Virus record (IMG/VR): IMGVR_UViG_3300042886_000400
Location: 1-30,935 of that record
Length of the DNA: 30,935 nt
Strand: one strand, 5' to 3'
DNA from: a virus
The notes under the pieces were generated by a model that saw nothing but the letters and a program-made list of their open reading frames with translations, made no database searches and was not told the origin of the DNA. Shown piece after piece: positions 6,369 to 13,744 of the stretch; position 1 is the first letter of the stretch, and every line of letters begins with the position of its first letter. A program made the position numbers and the translations under genes.

Positions 6369-7760
6369 TTAAAATACAAATTCTGAACTGATTACTTCTT
6401 TTGGAAATGAGTTTACGCTTGGTTGTTTAAAAGTTGTTTTATTATTCAAATCCATGAATTTAGACTTTGACAAATCACAATCTATTGTTGTGAATCTAAC
6501 TTCGCCAAATCTATTTTTTGCAAATATTACCTCTGCTTTATTGGTCAAACTATTTCCATTTGCATCAACCATTTCGTTATAATATTCGGGCCTGTAAACA
6601 AACATCACTACATCTGCATCCTGCTCAATACTGCCTGATTCTCTTAAATCTGATAGCATTGGGCGTTTATTTGTACGTGATTCGCACGATCTACTAAGCT
6701 GACTTAAAGCTATCAAAGGTATTTGCAAATCTTTAGCGATTAGTTTCAAACTTCTTGAAATTTCGCTTACTTCTTGTTCTCTGCTTTTGCCCTTTCTGTT
6801 ATCGTCTTGCATTAATTGCAAATAGTCCACAATAATAAATTTAATATCATGCTTTAGTTTTAGGTTTGTAGCTTTACTTCTTAAAATCATTGGCGTTAAG
6901 CTTGAAAAATCATCCAAGAATACTTTTGTATTCCCTAGCCTTATACTTGCTTCCTGGAGTGGCATAATATCCAAGTCATGTATTTTATTTTGGTCAATGT
7001 TTCTTGAATCAACTCCACTTTCAGAGGCAATAAATTTATCAACTAATTGGTCTTTTGTCATTTCGAGTGAAAACACTACCCCTGATGCGTTATTAAAGCA
7101 AGCCATATTTCTAGCAATATTTAAAGCTAAAGTTGTTTTGCCCATACCTGGGCGACCTGCTAAAATTATTAGGCTACCATTTTTAAAATTACCTCCCATT
7201 GTTTCGTCTATTGAAACAAAGTTTGATGGAATACCTTTTATTTTTTTGTCTTTTTTGTCGTCGAGTAAGTCAATAATCCGTTCGTTTGAAAGTTTACTTA
7301 ATTCATCAATTGGCTTAACAATTAAATTATCAACTGCGGTTGAAAGTTGCAATTGAACTTTTGCCATTAACTGTAAAGGGTCGATACTTAAATTTACAGC
7401 TTCTGCGAGGCTTTTATTTGCAAAGTGTACTAATTCACGTCTAACATATAGTTCTTTCAATGTAGATATGTAAGACTGCAAATTTTGGGTACTTACAATT
7501 AAGTTATAACACTCATTTATAAAAATTATTGTACAACTTAGTCCTAAGGCTCTTGATTCTTTAGAAACTGTTAAAATATCGATACCTATATTTTTTTTAA
7601 TTAGGCTTTCTATGGCTATTATTGCATCCCTTACATTTTCATCAAAAAACATTTCGGGTTTAATTTGTGAAATGTATGTAATTGGTGCTGATGAATCGTT
7701 TAGAAAAGCTCCTAATATTGTCTTTTCAATTGTTTTGTCGTTTGGTAGATTATAGCTCAT
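6369..7760 (-). CDS. dnaB: Replicative DNA helicase DnaB
   Basis: 463 residues, the ring helicase that unwinds the phage replication fork. The N-terminal helical domain (1-105) matches DnaB-N (LPNDKTIEKTILGAFL). A linker leads to the RecA-like domain with Walker A GRPGMGKT (202-209), SLEM (231-234), Walker B IIVDYLQLM (309-317), ALSQLSRSCESR and SDLRESGSIEQDADVVMF. All expected motifs are intact. It overlaps the initiator-like gene upstream by 11 bases, so loader/initiator and helicase are made together. Confidence 0.95.
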   Translation of the reverse strand: MSYNLPNDKTIEKTILGAFLNDSSAPITYISQIKPEMFFDENVRDAIIAIESLIKKNIGIDILTVSKESRALGLSCTIIFINECYNLIVSTQNLQSYISTLKELYVRRELVHFANKSLAEAVNLSIDPLQLMAKVQLQLSTAVDNLIVKPIDELSKLSNERIIDLLDDKKDKKIKGIPSNFVSIDETMGGNFKNGSLIILAGRPGMGKTTLALNIARNMACFNNASGVVFSLEMTKDQLVDKFIASESGVDSRNIDQNKIHDLDIMPLQEASIRLGNTKVFLDDFSSLTPMILRSKATNLKLKHDIKFIIVDYLQLMQDDNRKGKSREQEVSEISRSLKLIAKDLQIPLIALSQLSRSCESRTNKRPMLSDLRESGSIEQDADVVMFVYRPEYYNEMVDANGNSLTNKAEVIFAKNRFGEVRFTTIDCDLSKSKFMDLNNKTTFKQPSVNSFPKEVISSEFVF

Positions 7761-8520
7761 GTCGTTTGTATTGGCTTGGTGGAGATACGTTTTGTAATGG
7801 TTGCGTTGGTAATTGTGAAATTTTATCTTTATTGCACCAGTTCGTAAGTGTCAAATAAACGCTTAAATTTTTCTTAGTTAATTGTGCGCTATTTTCCATT
7901 GCTTTTAGTTTTTGGTCTATCAAAGTATTACCAAATTTATTCAACAACTCAATACATTCTTTATTTGATAATTGAGTTTTTAATTTAGAAACATTAGGAA
8001 AATTTTGAGATACATATAAGCGTAGCGGATTAATTTTTTCTACTTCTACTTCTTTTTCTACTTCTTTTTCTACTTCTACTTCTACTTCTACTTCTACTTC
8101 TACTTTCGGAACCATACCGAAATGGTTAGAAAGGGTTTCAAAGGATTCTAAAGTGTTGTTTTTATCTAACTTAATACTATTGTCTTTTAAGAAGTTAGGT
8201 AGATTTTCATAACAATCAATTGCGGATTTAATCATGTTCGTATTAAAATGCTGATGTTTAAGAAAATTTAATAAAATTAAATAATTCTCTTTATACTTTA
8301 TTTTCCCAATCCTTTCAAATGATTCTAAAGCCTTTGAAACTATATCTTTTGTAAGTCCAGTTTCAAATGAAATTTTCTTTATACTTAATTCATAAATACC
8401 AAGCATGTTAGTTTTCTCATTAGTAATAAAATAAAGATAAAGTAGCTTTTCTGATGGTGTTAAGTCCTCTATAAAAGGATCACTCCAAAACGCAGTAGAT
8501 ACACTTCTAAGCTTGCTCAT
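7750..8520 (-). CDS. Replisome organizer / replication initiator-like protein
   Basis: 256 residues. Residues 1-100 (SVSTAFWSDPFIEDLTPSEK, YLYFITNEKTNMLGIYELS, ISFETGLTKDIVSKAL) form the winged-helix region typical of Bacteroidetes phage replisome organizers. A low-complexity (VE)n linker (about 139-162), encoded by a hexamer repeat, joins it to a C-terminal domain (about 163-256). Position directly upstream of dnaB fits a lambda O/DnaD-like protein that binds the origin and loads helicase. The function is inferred from domain layout and neighbour; DNA contacts are not shown. Confidence 0.75.
   Translation of the reverse strand: MSKLRSVSTAFWSDPFIEDLTPSEKLLYLYFITNEKTNMLGIYELSIKKISFETGLTKDIVSKALESFERIGKIKYKENYLILLNFLKHQHFNTNMIKSAIDCYENLPNFLKDNSIKLDKNNTLESFETLSNHFGMVPKVEVEVEVEVEVEKEVEKEVEVEKINPLRLYVSQNFPNVSKLKTQLSNKECIELLNKFGNTLIDQKLKAMENSAQLTKKNLSVYLTLTNWCNKDKISQLPTQPLQNVSPPSQYKRHEL
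8041..8105 (-). repeat. Hexanucleotide tandem repeat inside the initiator gene (possible origin)
   Basis: The plus strand shows TACTTC repeated, with two TTTTTC variants; the minus strand reads (GTAGAA)n and encodes alternating Val-Glu. About six perfect units lie at 8071-8105. Because the unit is six bases, copy-number change keeps the frame. Lambda-type phages place origin iterons inside the initiator gene in the linker between DNA-binding and helicase-binding domains, the same position as here. The origin role is inference. Confidence 0.5.
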
Positions 8521-8779
8521 TGATATTATTTAATAGGTTAAATTTTTCAATTGCCAAACTTAGTACTGTGTACGTAAATGCCCAAATTCCAAAAGCCTTA
8601 TCACTTGGATATGAAATACAATTATAATGAGTATTTTCTTTTCTTTGAAACACTTCATAATGAATTGAGTTTTCTGTTTTAACTTCATAAATAAAAGCTT
8701 TTTCACTTGCTTTTATTTGATTAAAAGCAAAGCCTTTAACTTGGCCTTTACCTGTAAATTTTAATTCTAATTCTTTCAT
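8507..8779 (-). CDS. Hypothetical 90-residue protein
   Basis: MKELELKFTGKGQVKGFAFNQIKASEKAFIYEVKTE..., with SIHYEVFQRKEN and ISYPSDKAFGIWAFTYT. It looks like a small alpha/beta protein of a type common beside phage initiators; no function known. The frame reaches a TTG at 8812 inside the structured RNA, but the ATG at 8779 follows that element and is preferred. It overlaps the initiator gene by 14 bases. Confidence 0.6.
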   Translation of the reverse strand: MKELELKFTGKGQVKGFAFNQIKASEKAFIYEVKTENSIHYEVFQRKENTHYNCISYPSDKAFGIWAFTYTVLSLAIEKFNLLNNINEQA

Positions 8780-8792
8780 GATTTTATAAAAT

Positions 8793-8884
8793 AAAAAAAC
8801 CGAATACTTCAAGCCCGCCAGCTATCAGTAATTCGGTTTTATAGGTTTAAGATGTTTAAACCCTAATTTCTTTATTGATGGCGG
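8793..8884 (-). ncRNA. Structured RNA / terminator with possible pseudoknot
   Basis: This lies in the 119-base gap between the HTH gene and the next gene. On the minus strand: TGACCGCCA (8884 region), then hairpin GGTTTAA-ACATC-TTAAACC (8862-8844, 7 bp), then AAAACCGAAT pairing with ATTCGGTTTT (8840-8831 with 8805-8796), extended by ACT/AGT, with seven T at the 3' end as in a terminator. The 18-base loop holds TGGCGG (8820-8815), complementary to CCGCCA at 8884-8879, so a 6-bp pseudoknot or competing pairing is possible. It could be a terminator, a cis regulator of the gene at 8507-8779, or a small RNA. Confidence 0.55.
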
Positions 8885-8898
8885 TCAACACTGCAATA

Positions 8899-9096
8899 CT
8901 ACAAAATTAAACTGTACTTTGCAAATCTTTTATCATTTTTTATTATCATTTCGCATTTAATATCATGCCCGAAAATATTGATTAAATCATGTATCCTAGC
9001 ACTTAACCTGAAGCATCCAAATAAATGGAGTGCTTCAAGTGGAGTAATGCTATGGCCTTTTTGGAGGTGCTGTAAAATAGCTTTGTTTTGTGACAT
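8899..9096 (-). CDS. Helix-turn-helix protein (HTH_39-like)
   Basis: 65 residues: MSQNKAILQHLQKGHSITPLEALHLFG CFRLSARIHDL..., the compact winged-helix type annotated in many Bacteroidetes phages and prophages as helix-turn-helix domain protein (HTH_39-like). The C-terminal EMIIKNDKRFAKYSLIL fits the wing. Probably a small DNA-binding regulator of the replication module. The frame extends upstream to TTG 9126, but ATG 9096 starts after the stop of the helicase gene and matches the family start. Confidence 0.8.
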   Translation of the reverse strand: MSQNKAILQHLQKGHSITPLEALHLFGCFRLSARIHDLINIFGHDIKCEMIIKNDKRFAKYSLIL

Positions 9097-9109
9097 TAGA
9101 ATAGTGAGG

Positions 9110-11299
9110 TTAATTATTGAAATCAAGCATTAAAACACTATTTTTTTCTTCAACACAAGACTTGTGGTTTTTTGCATTAATAGTAAAATAGCTTTCTTTT
9201 AATTCAATTGATATAGATTTTCTATTCATTTTTAAAGCAGAAAATCCTTCGCTACCAATACCGCCAAATGGACTAAGTACTGTTTCTCCTTCATTTGAAT
9301 ATAAATGTAATATCCTTTCAATTGTATCTAATTGTAATGGGCAAATATGCTTTTCATCATTACCATCTCTGCCACTCCTATATTGTAATGTTCTTGAATA
9401 GTCAATATCATTCCAAACTGGAGAAGCATATTTTTGCCACAAATCAACGGGTAAGTAATCGCTTTTACTTGGGTCGGTGTCTTGGTGGGTAATTGGTATT
9501 TCATTATCACCTTCATTTCTAAAAAACAAAATATAATCAGGTATGCCTACTCTTGTCATAGAACTATCTTTTTTAATAGTTTTATGAAGCAATCCTAATG
9601 CTTTAGTTCTTTGCATTTCGGTTACTGGATTCTTCCAAATGGTTGCACGTGAATGATAAATAAATCCATTTTCTTGAAACCAATCAATCAACATTCCTGA
9701 AAAATCACGTAATCCAATATATCCTTCTTTGCCTTTTTGAATAGGCAAATCCATGCAATGAACTGCACAAATACGACCACTTTTAAGCGTTCTTTTTAAT
9801 TCAGGTATTAAGAATTTAAAATGATGTTCAAATTGCTTGTAATTGCTTACATTCCCCATATCTTCTTCTTTGTCTGAGTATACATATAATTCAGCAAAAG
9901 GAGGGCTAAAAACTACAATATCAGCACAGTTATCGGGTAGTTTTTTGGTTTCTTGAACGCAATCACCATTGATCAAATGGTAGTTATTAGTTTTAATTTC
10001 TTTATTCACGACTTTAAATTTAGATTTTGCACTTTTATAATTTGATTCACTTGAATATTTAGCCATTTCTTGAATCATTTCAATGTGTCTTTGATGTTTT
10101 TCAATAATAGATTGTCTAACATTCAATTGACTTTTAGGTACTAAAATATGAATAGTTACTTTATTAGTTTGACCGAACCTATAACAACGTCTTACAGCCT
10201 GATAAAATGCCTCAAATTTGAAATCATAAGACATAAATATCATTTGGTCGCATTGTTGGTAATTCATGCCAAAACTTGCAATACTTGTTTTAGTTACAAG
10301 TATTTTAAATTCTTTTCTAGCAAATCCATTTAAGTGTTTTGCTTTATATTCAGGACTATCAGAACCTTGAACATTTACTGCATTGTCAATTAATTTTACA
10401 ATTGTATCAGTTTCATTGTTTTTTAACCCCCAAATAATAAACTGTTTATCGTTTTCACTTACTAATTCAATTGTTTTTTTGACACGTTCTTCAAAGCTAC
10501 GATTCAAATCTTTATGCAAATCAGTTGCTGAAATTGCAACATCGCCAAATAGATTGTCAGTATTGTTTTCAACTTCGATAAAATGCTCAATAAATTCAAT
10601 TTCAGGTAAGTCATAACCAACATGATTAAATCCTAAAGTTTTAGGATTATCACAAGCCATTGACCAGGTACAAACATATTTCCAGAATGAATCTTTAGCG
10701 TGTTTTCTTAGTCGCCATTTACTTGTTTCACCACCATCATGCACAAAGTACATTGATAACATTTCAAGGTATGACATTGCTCCTATAAATTCACTATGCT
10801 GGCCAAGTTCCATGTGGTCGTTGGGTGATGGAGTTGCCGTACACGCTAATTTATAAGGCGTATTTTTAAATAACTCAATTATCATATTTGACAATTTGCC
10901 ATCACGACCTTTTAAAATTGAACTTTCATCAAGGACAATACCAGAATAAATTGAAACATCAATATTTTTCAATTGGTCATAATTAGTGATATCAAAGCAA
11001 TCCAATGAAATACCAAACTTAATAGATTCTAATTTAGTTTGTTCAACTACTGCCAATGGCGCAAGTATTAAAACTTTTTTATTAGTATAGTTATAAACTG
11101 CTTCACTCCATGATAATTGCATTAATGTTTTACCTAAACCACAATCAAAAAATAAAGCAAATTTACCTTTTCTTAATGATGTAATTACTGCATATTTTTG
11201 AAAGTCAAATAAATTAGTATTTAGTTCACTTTCATTAATTTCAAAACCACTTTCTATAAATGATTTTTTCTTAGTTTCTAAAAACTCTTTGTATTCCAT
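9110..11299 (-). CDS. SNF2-like helicase fused to a DNA methyltransferase
   Basis: 729 residues with two enzymes. Residues 25-400 are a superfamily 2 (SNF2-like) motor: Q-type LFDFQKYAV, Walker A CGLGKT (53-58), motif II LDESS (123-127), motif III TATP (154-157), motif VI RRCYRFGQ (370-377). Residues 435-729 are a beta-class N4-cytosine/N6-adenine methyltransferase: NGDC, catalytic SPPF (465-468), a target-recognition region, CPLQLDTIERI (653-663), and the AdoMet motif LSPFGGIGSEG (675-685) at the C-terminus. No nuclease domain is seen. A motor coupled to methylation could modify phage DNA during replication or block host restriction. Its ATG overlaps the RHH gene stop (TAATG). Confidence 0.9.
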   Translation of the reverse strand: MEYKEFLETKKKSFIESGFEINESELNTNLFDFQKYAVITSLRKGKFALFFDCGLGKTLMQLSWSEAVYNYTNKKVLILAPLAVVEQTKLESIKFGISLDCFDITNYDQLKNIDVSIYSGIVLDESSILKGRDGKLSNMIIELFKNTPYKLACTATPSPNDHMELGQHSEFIGAMSYLEMLSMYFVHDGGETSKWRLRKHAKDSFWKYVCTWSMACDNPKTLGFNHVGYDLPEIEFIEHFIEVENNTDNLFGDVAISATDLHKDLNRSFEERVKKTIELVSENDKQFIIWGLKNNETDTIVKLIDNAVNVQGSDSPEYKAKHLNGFARKEFKILVTKTSIASFGMNYQQCDQMIFMSYDFKFEAFYQAVRRCYRFGQTNKVTIHILVPKSQLNVRQSIIEKHQRHIEMIQEMAKYSSESNYKSAKSKFKVVNKEIKTNNYHLINGDCVQETKKLPDNCADIVVFSPPFAELYVYSDKEEDMGNVSNYKQFEHHFKFLIPELKRTLKSGRICAVHCMDLPIQKGKEGYIGLRDFSGMLIDWFQENGFIYHSRATIWKNPVTEMQRTKALGLLHKTIKKDSSMTRVGIPDYILFFRNEGDNEIPITHQDTDPSKSDYLPVDLWQKYASPVWNDIDYSRTLQYRSGRDGNDEKHICPLQLDTIERILHLYSNEGETVLSPFGGIGSEGFSALKMNRKSISIELKESYFTINAKNHKSCVEEKNSVLMLDFNN

Positions 11300-11442
11300 T
11301 ATCTTAAATTTTCAAGTGTGAATTTTAGCGCAAAATCAATGCAATTTTGAACTCCTGATTTTTGCCCTTTTTTAATTAAGTGAATTTTTATCATGTCAAT
11401 TGCTTCAATCGACAATGATACTGTGGCCTTTTTTGTTCCCAT
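11299..11442 (-). CDS. Ribbon-helix-helix-like small regulator
   Basis: 47 residues: MGTKKATVSLSIEAIDMIKIHL...SGVQNCIDFALKFTLEN. A short polar beta strand (KATVSLS) followed by two helices is the Arc/MetJ-type ribbon-helix-helix pattern. First gene of the leftward replication operon, ATG five bases after a TACATTTG promoter box and divergent from the rightward operon, which is the usual position of a phage repressor. The DNA-binding role is inferred. Confidence 0.6.
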   Translation of the reverse strand: MGTKKATVSLSIEAIDMIKIHLIKKGQKSGVQNCIDFALKFTLENLR

Positions 11443-11446
11443 GCCA

Positions 11447-11476
11447 CAAATGTAAACAAATTATTTTACAATACAA
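11447..11476 (-). promoter_or_regulatory. Leftward early promoter
   Basis: Minus strand TTG (11476-11474), 19 bases, then TACATTTG (11454-11447), a full -33/-7 match. The RHH gene ATG (11442) is four bases beyond the -7 box, so the transcript is nearly leaderless. The stretch TTTGTTTACATTTG is shared with the rightward and array promoters. Confidence 0.65.
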
Positions 11477-11508
11477 CACAATAAAAAAATATTTTCAATT
11501 TGCTTTTA

Positions 11509-11534
11509 TTTAAACAAAATTTTGTTTATATTTG
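11509..11534 (+). promoter_or_regulatory. Rightward early promoter with 16-bp palindrome
   Basis: TATATTTG (11527-11534) fits the -7 box. Directly upstream and overlapping it is a perfect palindrome AAACAAAATTTTGTTT (11512-11527), a good candidate operator for the RHH or HTH regulator. No TTTG occurs at the usual 19-21-base distance; the nearest is 24 bases upstream (11499-11502). The ATG at 11538 follows the box by three bases. Confidence 0.55.
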
Positions 11535-11537
11535 TGA

Positions 11538-11744
11538 ATGGAATTACAAGAGATACAAATACTAAGAAAACATTTCACTGATGTATTCGAGGATAACATT
11601 AATGAGGATGTCGATTACCTATGCGTCAAAATATTCGACGTTATACAAGATCTAGGAGGGCTTAACGGGCTAGTAGGAGAGTTGATAAACGACACCGAAT
11701 GGGATTTCAATACGGGCCATTATCTAAAATCTAAATACCTATAA
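11538..11744 (+). CDS. Hypothetical 68-residue acidic protein
   Basis: MELQEIQILRKHFTDVFEDNINEDVDYLCVKIF... First gene of the rightward operon, starting three bases after a -7 box. Acidic and helical; the end (GHYLKSKYL) is basic. No family recognised. The leading position and small size are typical of early host-interaction or regulatory proteins, but nothing in the sequence shows a function. Confidence 0.6.
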   Translation: MELQEIQILRKHFTDVFEDNINEDVDYLCVKIFDVIQDLGGLNGLVGELINDTEWDFNTGHYLKSKYL

Positions 11745-11746
11745 TT

Positions 11747-11917
11747 ATGAATGAAGAACTAATAGAGGAACTAGGGAAGCGAAAGTACAACCTTTCGAAA
11801 ATTGAAAAGGAATTAGGTATACCCAAAAATACTTTATACCAGGCCCTAAAAAAACAAAGGGAAATACCTATGAAGTATCAAACATCAATACATCATTACA
11901 TCCAAAACAACTATTAA
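11747..11917 (+). CDS. Small helix-turn-helix protein
   Basis: 56 residues: MNEELIEELGKRKYNLSKIEKELGIPKNTLYQALKKQREIPMKY... The segment NLSKIEKELGIPKNTLYQALK (about 15-35) is a clear helix-turn-helix, and the preceding and following helices fit a Cro/XRE-like mini-protein. Second gene of the rightward operon, opposite the RHH gene, so the pair could form a genetic switch. The operator might be the palindrome at 11512-11527. Role inferred. Confidence 0.65.
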   Translation: MNEELIEELGKRKYNLSKIEKELGIPKNTLYQALKKQREIPMKYQTSIHHYIQNNY

Positions 11918-11918
11918 C

Positions 11919-12914
11919 ATGGGAAATGAAATAACTATTATTGATTCAAAAGATTTTGGATTAACAGAAGATAAGGCGATACAAATAACACAATCTTTTT
12001 TGCCAAAAATAGCAGAGTTCAATGGATATATTGAAGTGTATAATTTAATTATAACCGAGGATATAACCGAGGAAACTATTTCAAAAGCTAATAGTCTAAG
12101 AAAAAAACTTGTTAAGGTTAGAACAGGGATTGCAGATGTTCACAAAGCTGAAAAAGCATTTTATTTAGCATCAGGAAAATACATAGATGCGCTAAAAAAT
12201 AAACATACATTGCCAGTTTTGCAAATGGAGGAAAAGCTGGAAGAAGTAGAGCAATATTTTATTAATATTGAAAATGAAAGATTAAAAATTTTACAGTTAA
12301 ATAGAATCGAAATTTTAAAGCCTTTTGAAGTTGAAAATGTTGAAAATTTAAGGCTTAATGAAATGGATGATATTGTTTTTGAATCATTTTTGATAGGATG
12401 TAAAACTAAGTTTGAAGCAAAAAAAGAAGATGAAAATGAACGTTTAAGAAATGAAAAAGAAGAAAACGAACGTAAAGAAGCTGAAAGATTAGCGGAAATT
12501 GAAGAACAAAAAAGAATTTTAGCCGAAAATAAAAAGTTAGAAGCGGAAAAACTAGCAATACAAGAACTAGCAAAAGTTGAACGTGAAAAAGCAGAACAAA
12601 TATTAGCTAATGAAAGAAAATTAGCAAACGAAAAAGCTATTTTAGAAGCAAATAAAATGAAAGCTTTACAAGATGAATTAGAATCAAAAGCAAAAGTTGA
12701 ACGTGAAAAAGCAGAACAAATATTGTTAATCGAAAAACAAAAAATTGAAAATGAAATAAAAGCACAAAAAGCGCCTTTAAAAACAAAAATGAAAAATTGG
12801 GTAACTTCATTTTCTATTTCAGAATCACCTATCGAAAATGAAGTTACAAAAGAAATTGAATCTAAATTCACAGCCTTTAAAAATTGGGCATTAACACAAA
12901 TAGACAAACAATAA
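11919..12914 (+). CDS. Long coiled-coil protein of recombination module
   Basis: 331 residues. The N-terminal region (LTEDKAIQITQSFLPKIAEF; SKANSLRKKLVKVRTGIADVHKAEK; YIDALKN) matches a common phage protein type, sometimes labelled DUF1351-like, found upstream of single-strand DNA binding and annealing genes. Residues about 165-285 are a charged coiled coil rich in Glu, Lys and Ala, with the segment AKVEREKAEQIL repeated 40 residues apart (36-bp DNA repeat). The C-terminal tail holds a KMKNWVTSFS segment. It lies just before the OB-fold gene, suggesting a helper in recombination. No catalytic motif. Confidence 0.65.
   Translation: MGNEITIIDSKDFGLTEDKAIQITQSFLPKIAEFNGYIEVYNLIITEDITEETISKANSLRKKLVKVRTGIADVHKAEKAFYLASGKYIDALKNKHTLPVLQMEEKLEEVEQYFINIENERLKILQLNRIEILKPFEVENVENLRLNEMDDIVFESFLIGCKTKFEAKKEDENERLRNEKEENERKEAERLAEIEEQKRILAENKKLEAEKLAIQELAKVEREKAEQILANERKLANEKAILEANKMKALQDELESKAKVEREKAEQILLIEKQKIENEIKAQKAPLKTKMKNWVTSFSISESPIENEVTKEIESKFTAFKNWALTQIDKQ
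12569..12724 (+). repeat. 36-bp direct repeat in coiled-coil gene
   Basis: The same 36 bases occur at 12569-12604 and 12689-12724, exactly 120 bases apart, encoding AKVEREKAEQI twice. The exact DNA identity in a diverged coiled coil points to recent internal duplication or gene conversion. The 120-base period keeps the heptad register only roughly. Confidence 0.8.
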
Positions 12915-12919
12915 TTAAA

Positions 12920-13255
12920 ATGGGACAAATTAAAGGAAAAGTACACGCTATTTTAGCGGAACAAAAAGGAACAAGCGCAAACGGTAAAGACTGGGCAAAG
13001 ATCGACTTTGTAATAGAAGAAACAGAGGGGCAATACCCGAAAAAAGTAAGCTTTACCTGCATGGGAGATAAGATACTTCCAGTCGTAAAGTCGCTTAGTG
13101 TAGGGCAATTGGTTGAGGTACATTACAACATAGACGCTAGAGAATACAACGGTAAATGGTTTACTAATATTAACGCCTGGCGCATTGATAAGAACAGCGA
13201 AGGTATCACTAATAAGGTAGAGGCTGTTCCAGAGATTGAAATTTTGCCTTTCTAA
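12920..13255 (+). CDS. DUF3127 OB-fold ssDNA-binding-like protein
   Basis: 111 residues: MGQIKGKVHAILAEQKGTSANGKDWAKIDFVIEE, then TEGQYPKKVSFTCMGDKI and REYNGKWFTNINAWRI. This is the DUF3127 signature, an OB-fold family of Bacteroidetes and their phages thought to take the place of single-strand DNA-binding protein. It lies between the coiled-coil protein and ERF, fitting a recombination/replication module. The upstream in-frame ATG at 12884 lies within the coiled-coil gene; ATG 12920 is five bases after that stop and starts the family motif. A terminator follows. Confidence 0.85.
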   Translation: MGQIKGKVHAILAEQKGTSANGKDWAKIDFVIEETEGQYPKKVSFTCMGDKILPVVKSLSVGQLVEVHYNIDAREYNGKWFTNINAWRIDKNSEGITNKVEAVPEIEILPF

Positions 13256-13262
13256 AAGCCTT

Positions 13263-13299
13263 AAAAATAAGTGATTAAAAATTTTTTCACTTATTTTTA
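13263..13299 (+). terminator. Bidirectional hairpin terminator
   Basis: AAAAATAAGTGA (13263-13274) pairs with TCACTTATTTTT (13287-13298) over 12 bp with a 12-base AT loop. It ends in T-rich sequence, and its left arm starts with A-rich sequence, so it could work in both directions. It closes the first rightward transcript 7 bases after the DUF3127 stop. Confidence 0.8.
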
Positions 13300-13307
13300 T
13301 ATATTTG

Positions 13308-13339
13308 TTTGTTTATATTAAAACAAAGAACTACATTTG
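13308..13339 (+). promoter_or_regulatory. Second rightward promoter
   Basis: TTTG (13308-13311), 20 bases, TACATTTG (13332-13339): full Bacteroidetes -33/-7 match. It has AAACAAA just upstream of the -7 box like the other early promoters, but a normal 37-base leader before the ATG at 13377. It starts the ERF/thymidylate synthase operon. Confidence 0.65.
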
Positions 13340-13376
13340 TATCAACAAAAACGGTTAATAATTAAACAATACGAAA

Positions 13377-13619
13377 ATGAAAATTACATCACTTATCTCA
13401 AAGCTTAATAAAATGAATGTTGCTCACGAAATAGTAAACAATAACGGTTACAATGCCGACATTCAATTTGTTATTAATGGCAAATCATTTTATGCAGGTA
13501 TTGTTGAAGATAAAGATACAGTTCAAGATTTTTGCAAAGAAATTGGATATGATGATGTAAATCAAGAAACACAAAGAAGATTCTATGACAACTTTAATCA
13601 ATTAGTAAAATCAATCTAA
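13377..13619 (+). CDS. Hypothetical 80-residue protein
   Basis: MKITSLISKLNKMNVAHEIVNNNGYNADIQFVING..., an alpha/beta pattern (helix, two strands, helix) ending QRRFYDNFNQLVKSI. First gene after the promoter at 13308-13339. Such short 'isolated domain' proteins occur in other Bacteroidetes phages; no function known. Confidence 0.65.
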   Translation: MKITSLISKLNKMNVAHEIVNNNGYNADIQFVINGKSFYAGIVEDKDTVQDFCKEIGYDDVNQETQRRFYDNFNQLVKSI

Positions 13620-13621
13620 CC

Positions 13622-13744
13622 ATGAAAACTAAATCAAAATTACACTTAATGATTATGTCAGCACTTAACACTCCTTCGGGAGTGGCTAGACAATTAAAAT
13701 TTGAACGTGCACGTAAATATGCTAAGCTATGCGCTACGAATTAA
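13622..13744 (+). CDS. Hypothetical basic microprotein (40 residues)
   Basis: MKTKSKLHLMIMSALNTPSGVARQLKFERARKYAKLCATN, strongly basic and helical. ATG two bases after the previous stop; its 3' end overlaps the next gene by 16 bases. Composition and packing suggest it is expressed. Function unknown. Confidence 0.45.
   Translation: MKTKSKLHLMIMSALNTPSGVARQLKFERARKYAKLCATN

Noticed and set aside
8806-8829. Hammerhead-like letters (CTGATAG...GAAG) in the loop of the structured RNA
   Set aside because: The hammerhead core needs CUGANGA and GAAA in three-stem context; the letters here do not fit.
12161-12946. Long open frame on the minus strand opposite the coiled-coil gene
   Set aside because: Its Ser/Phe-rich composition is the mirror of the Glu/Lys-rich coiled coil, and it runs fully antisense to a well-supported gene.
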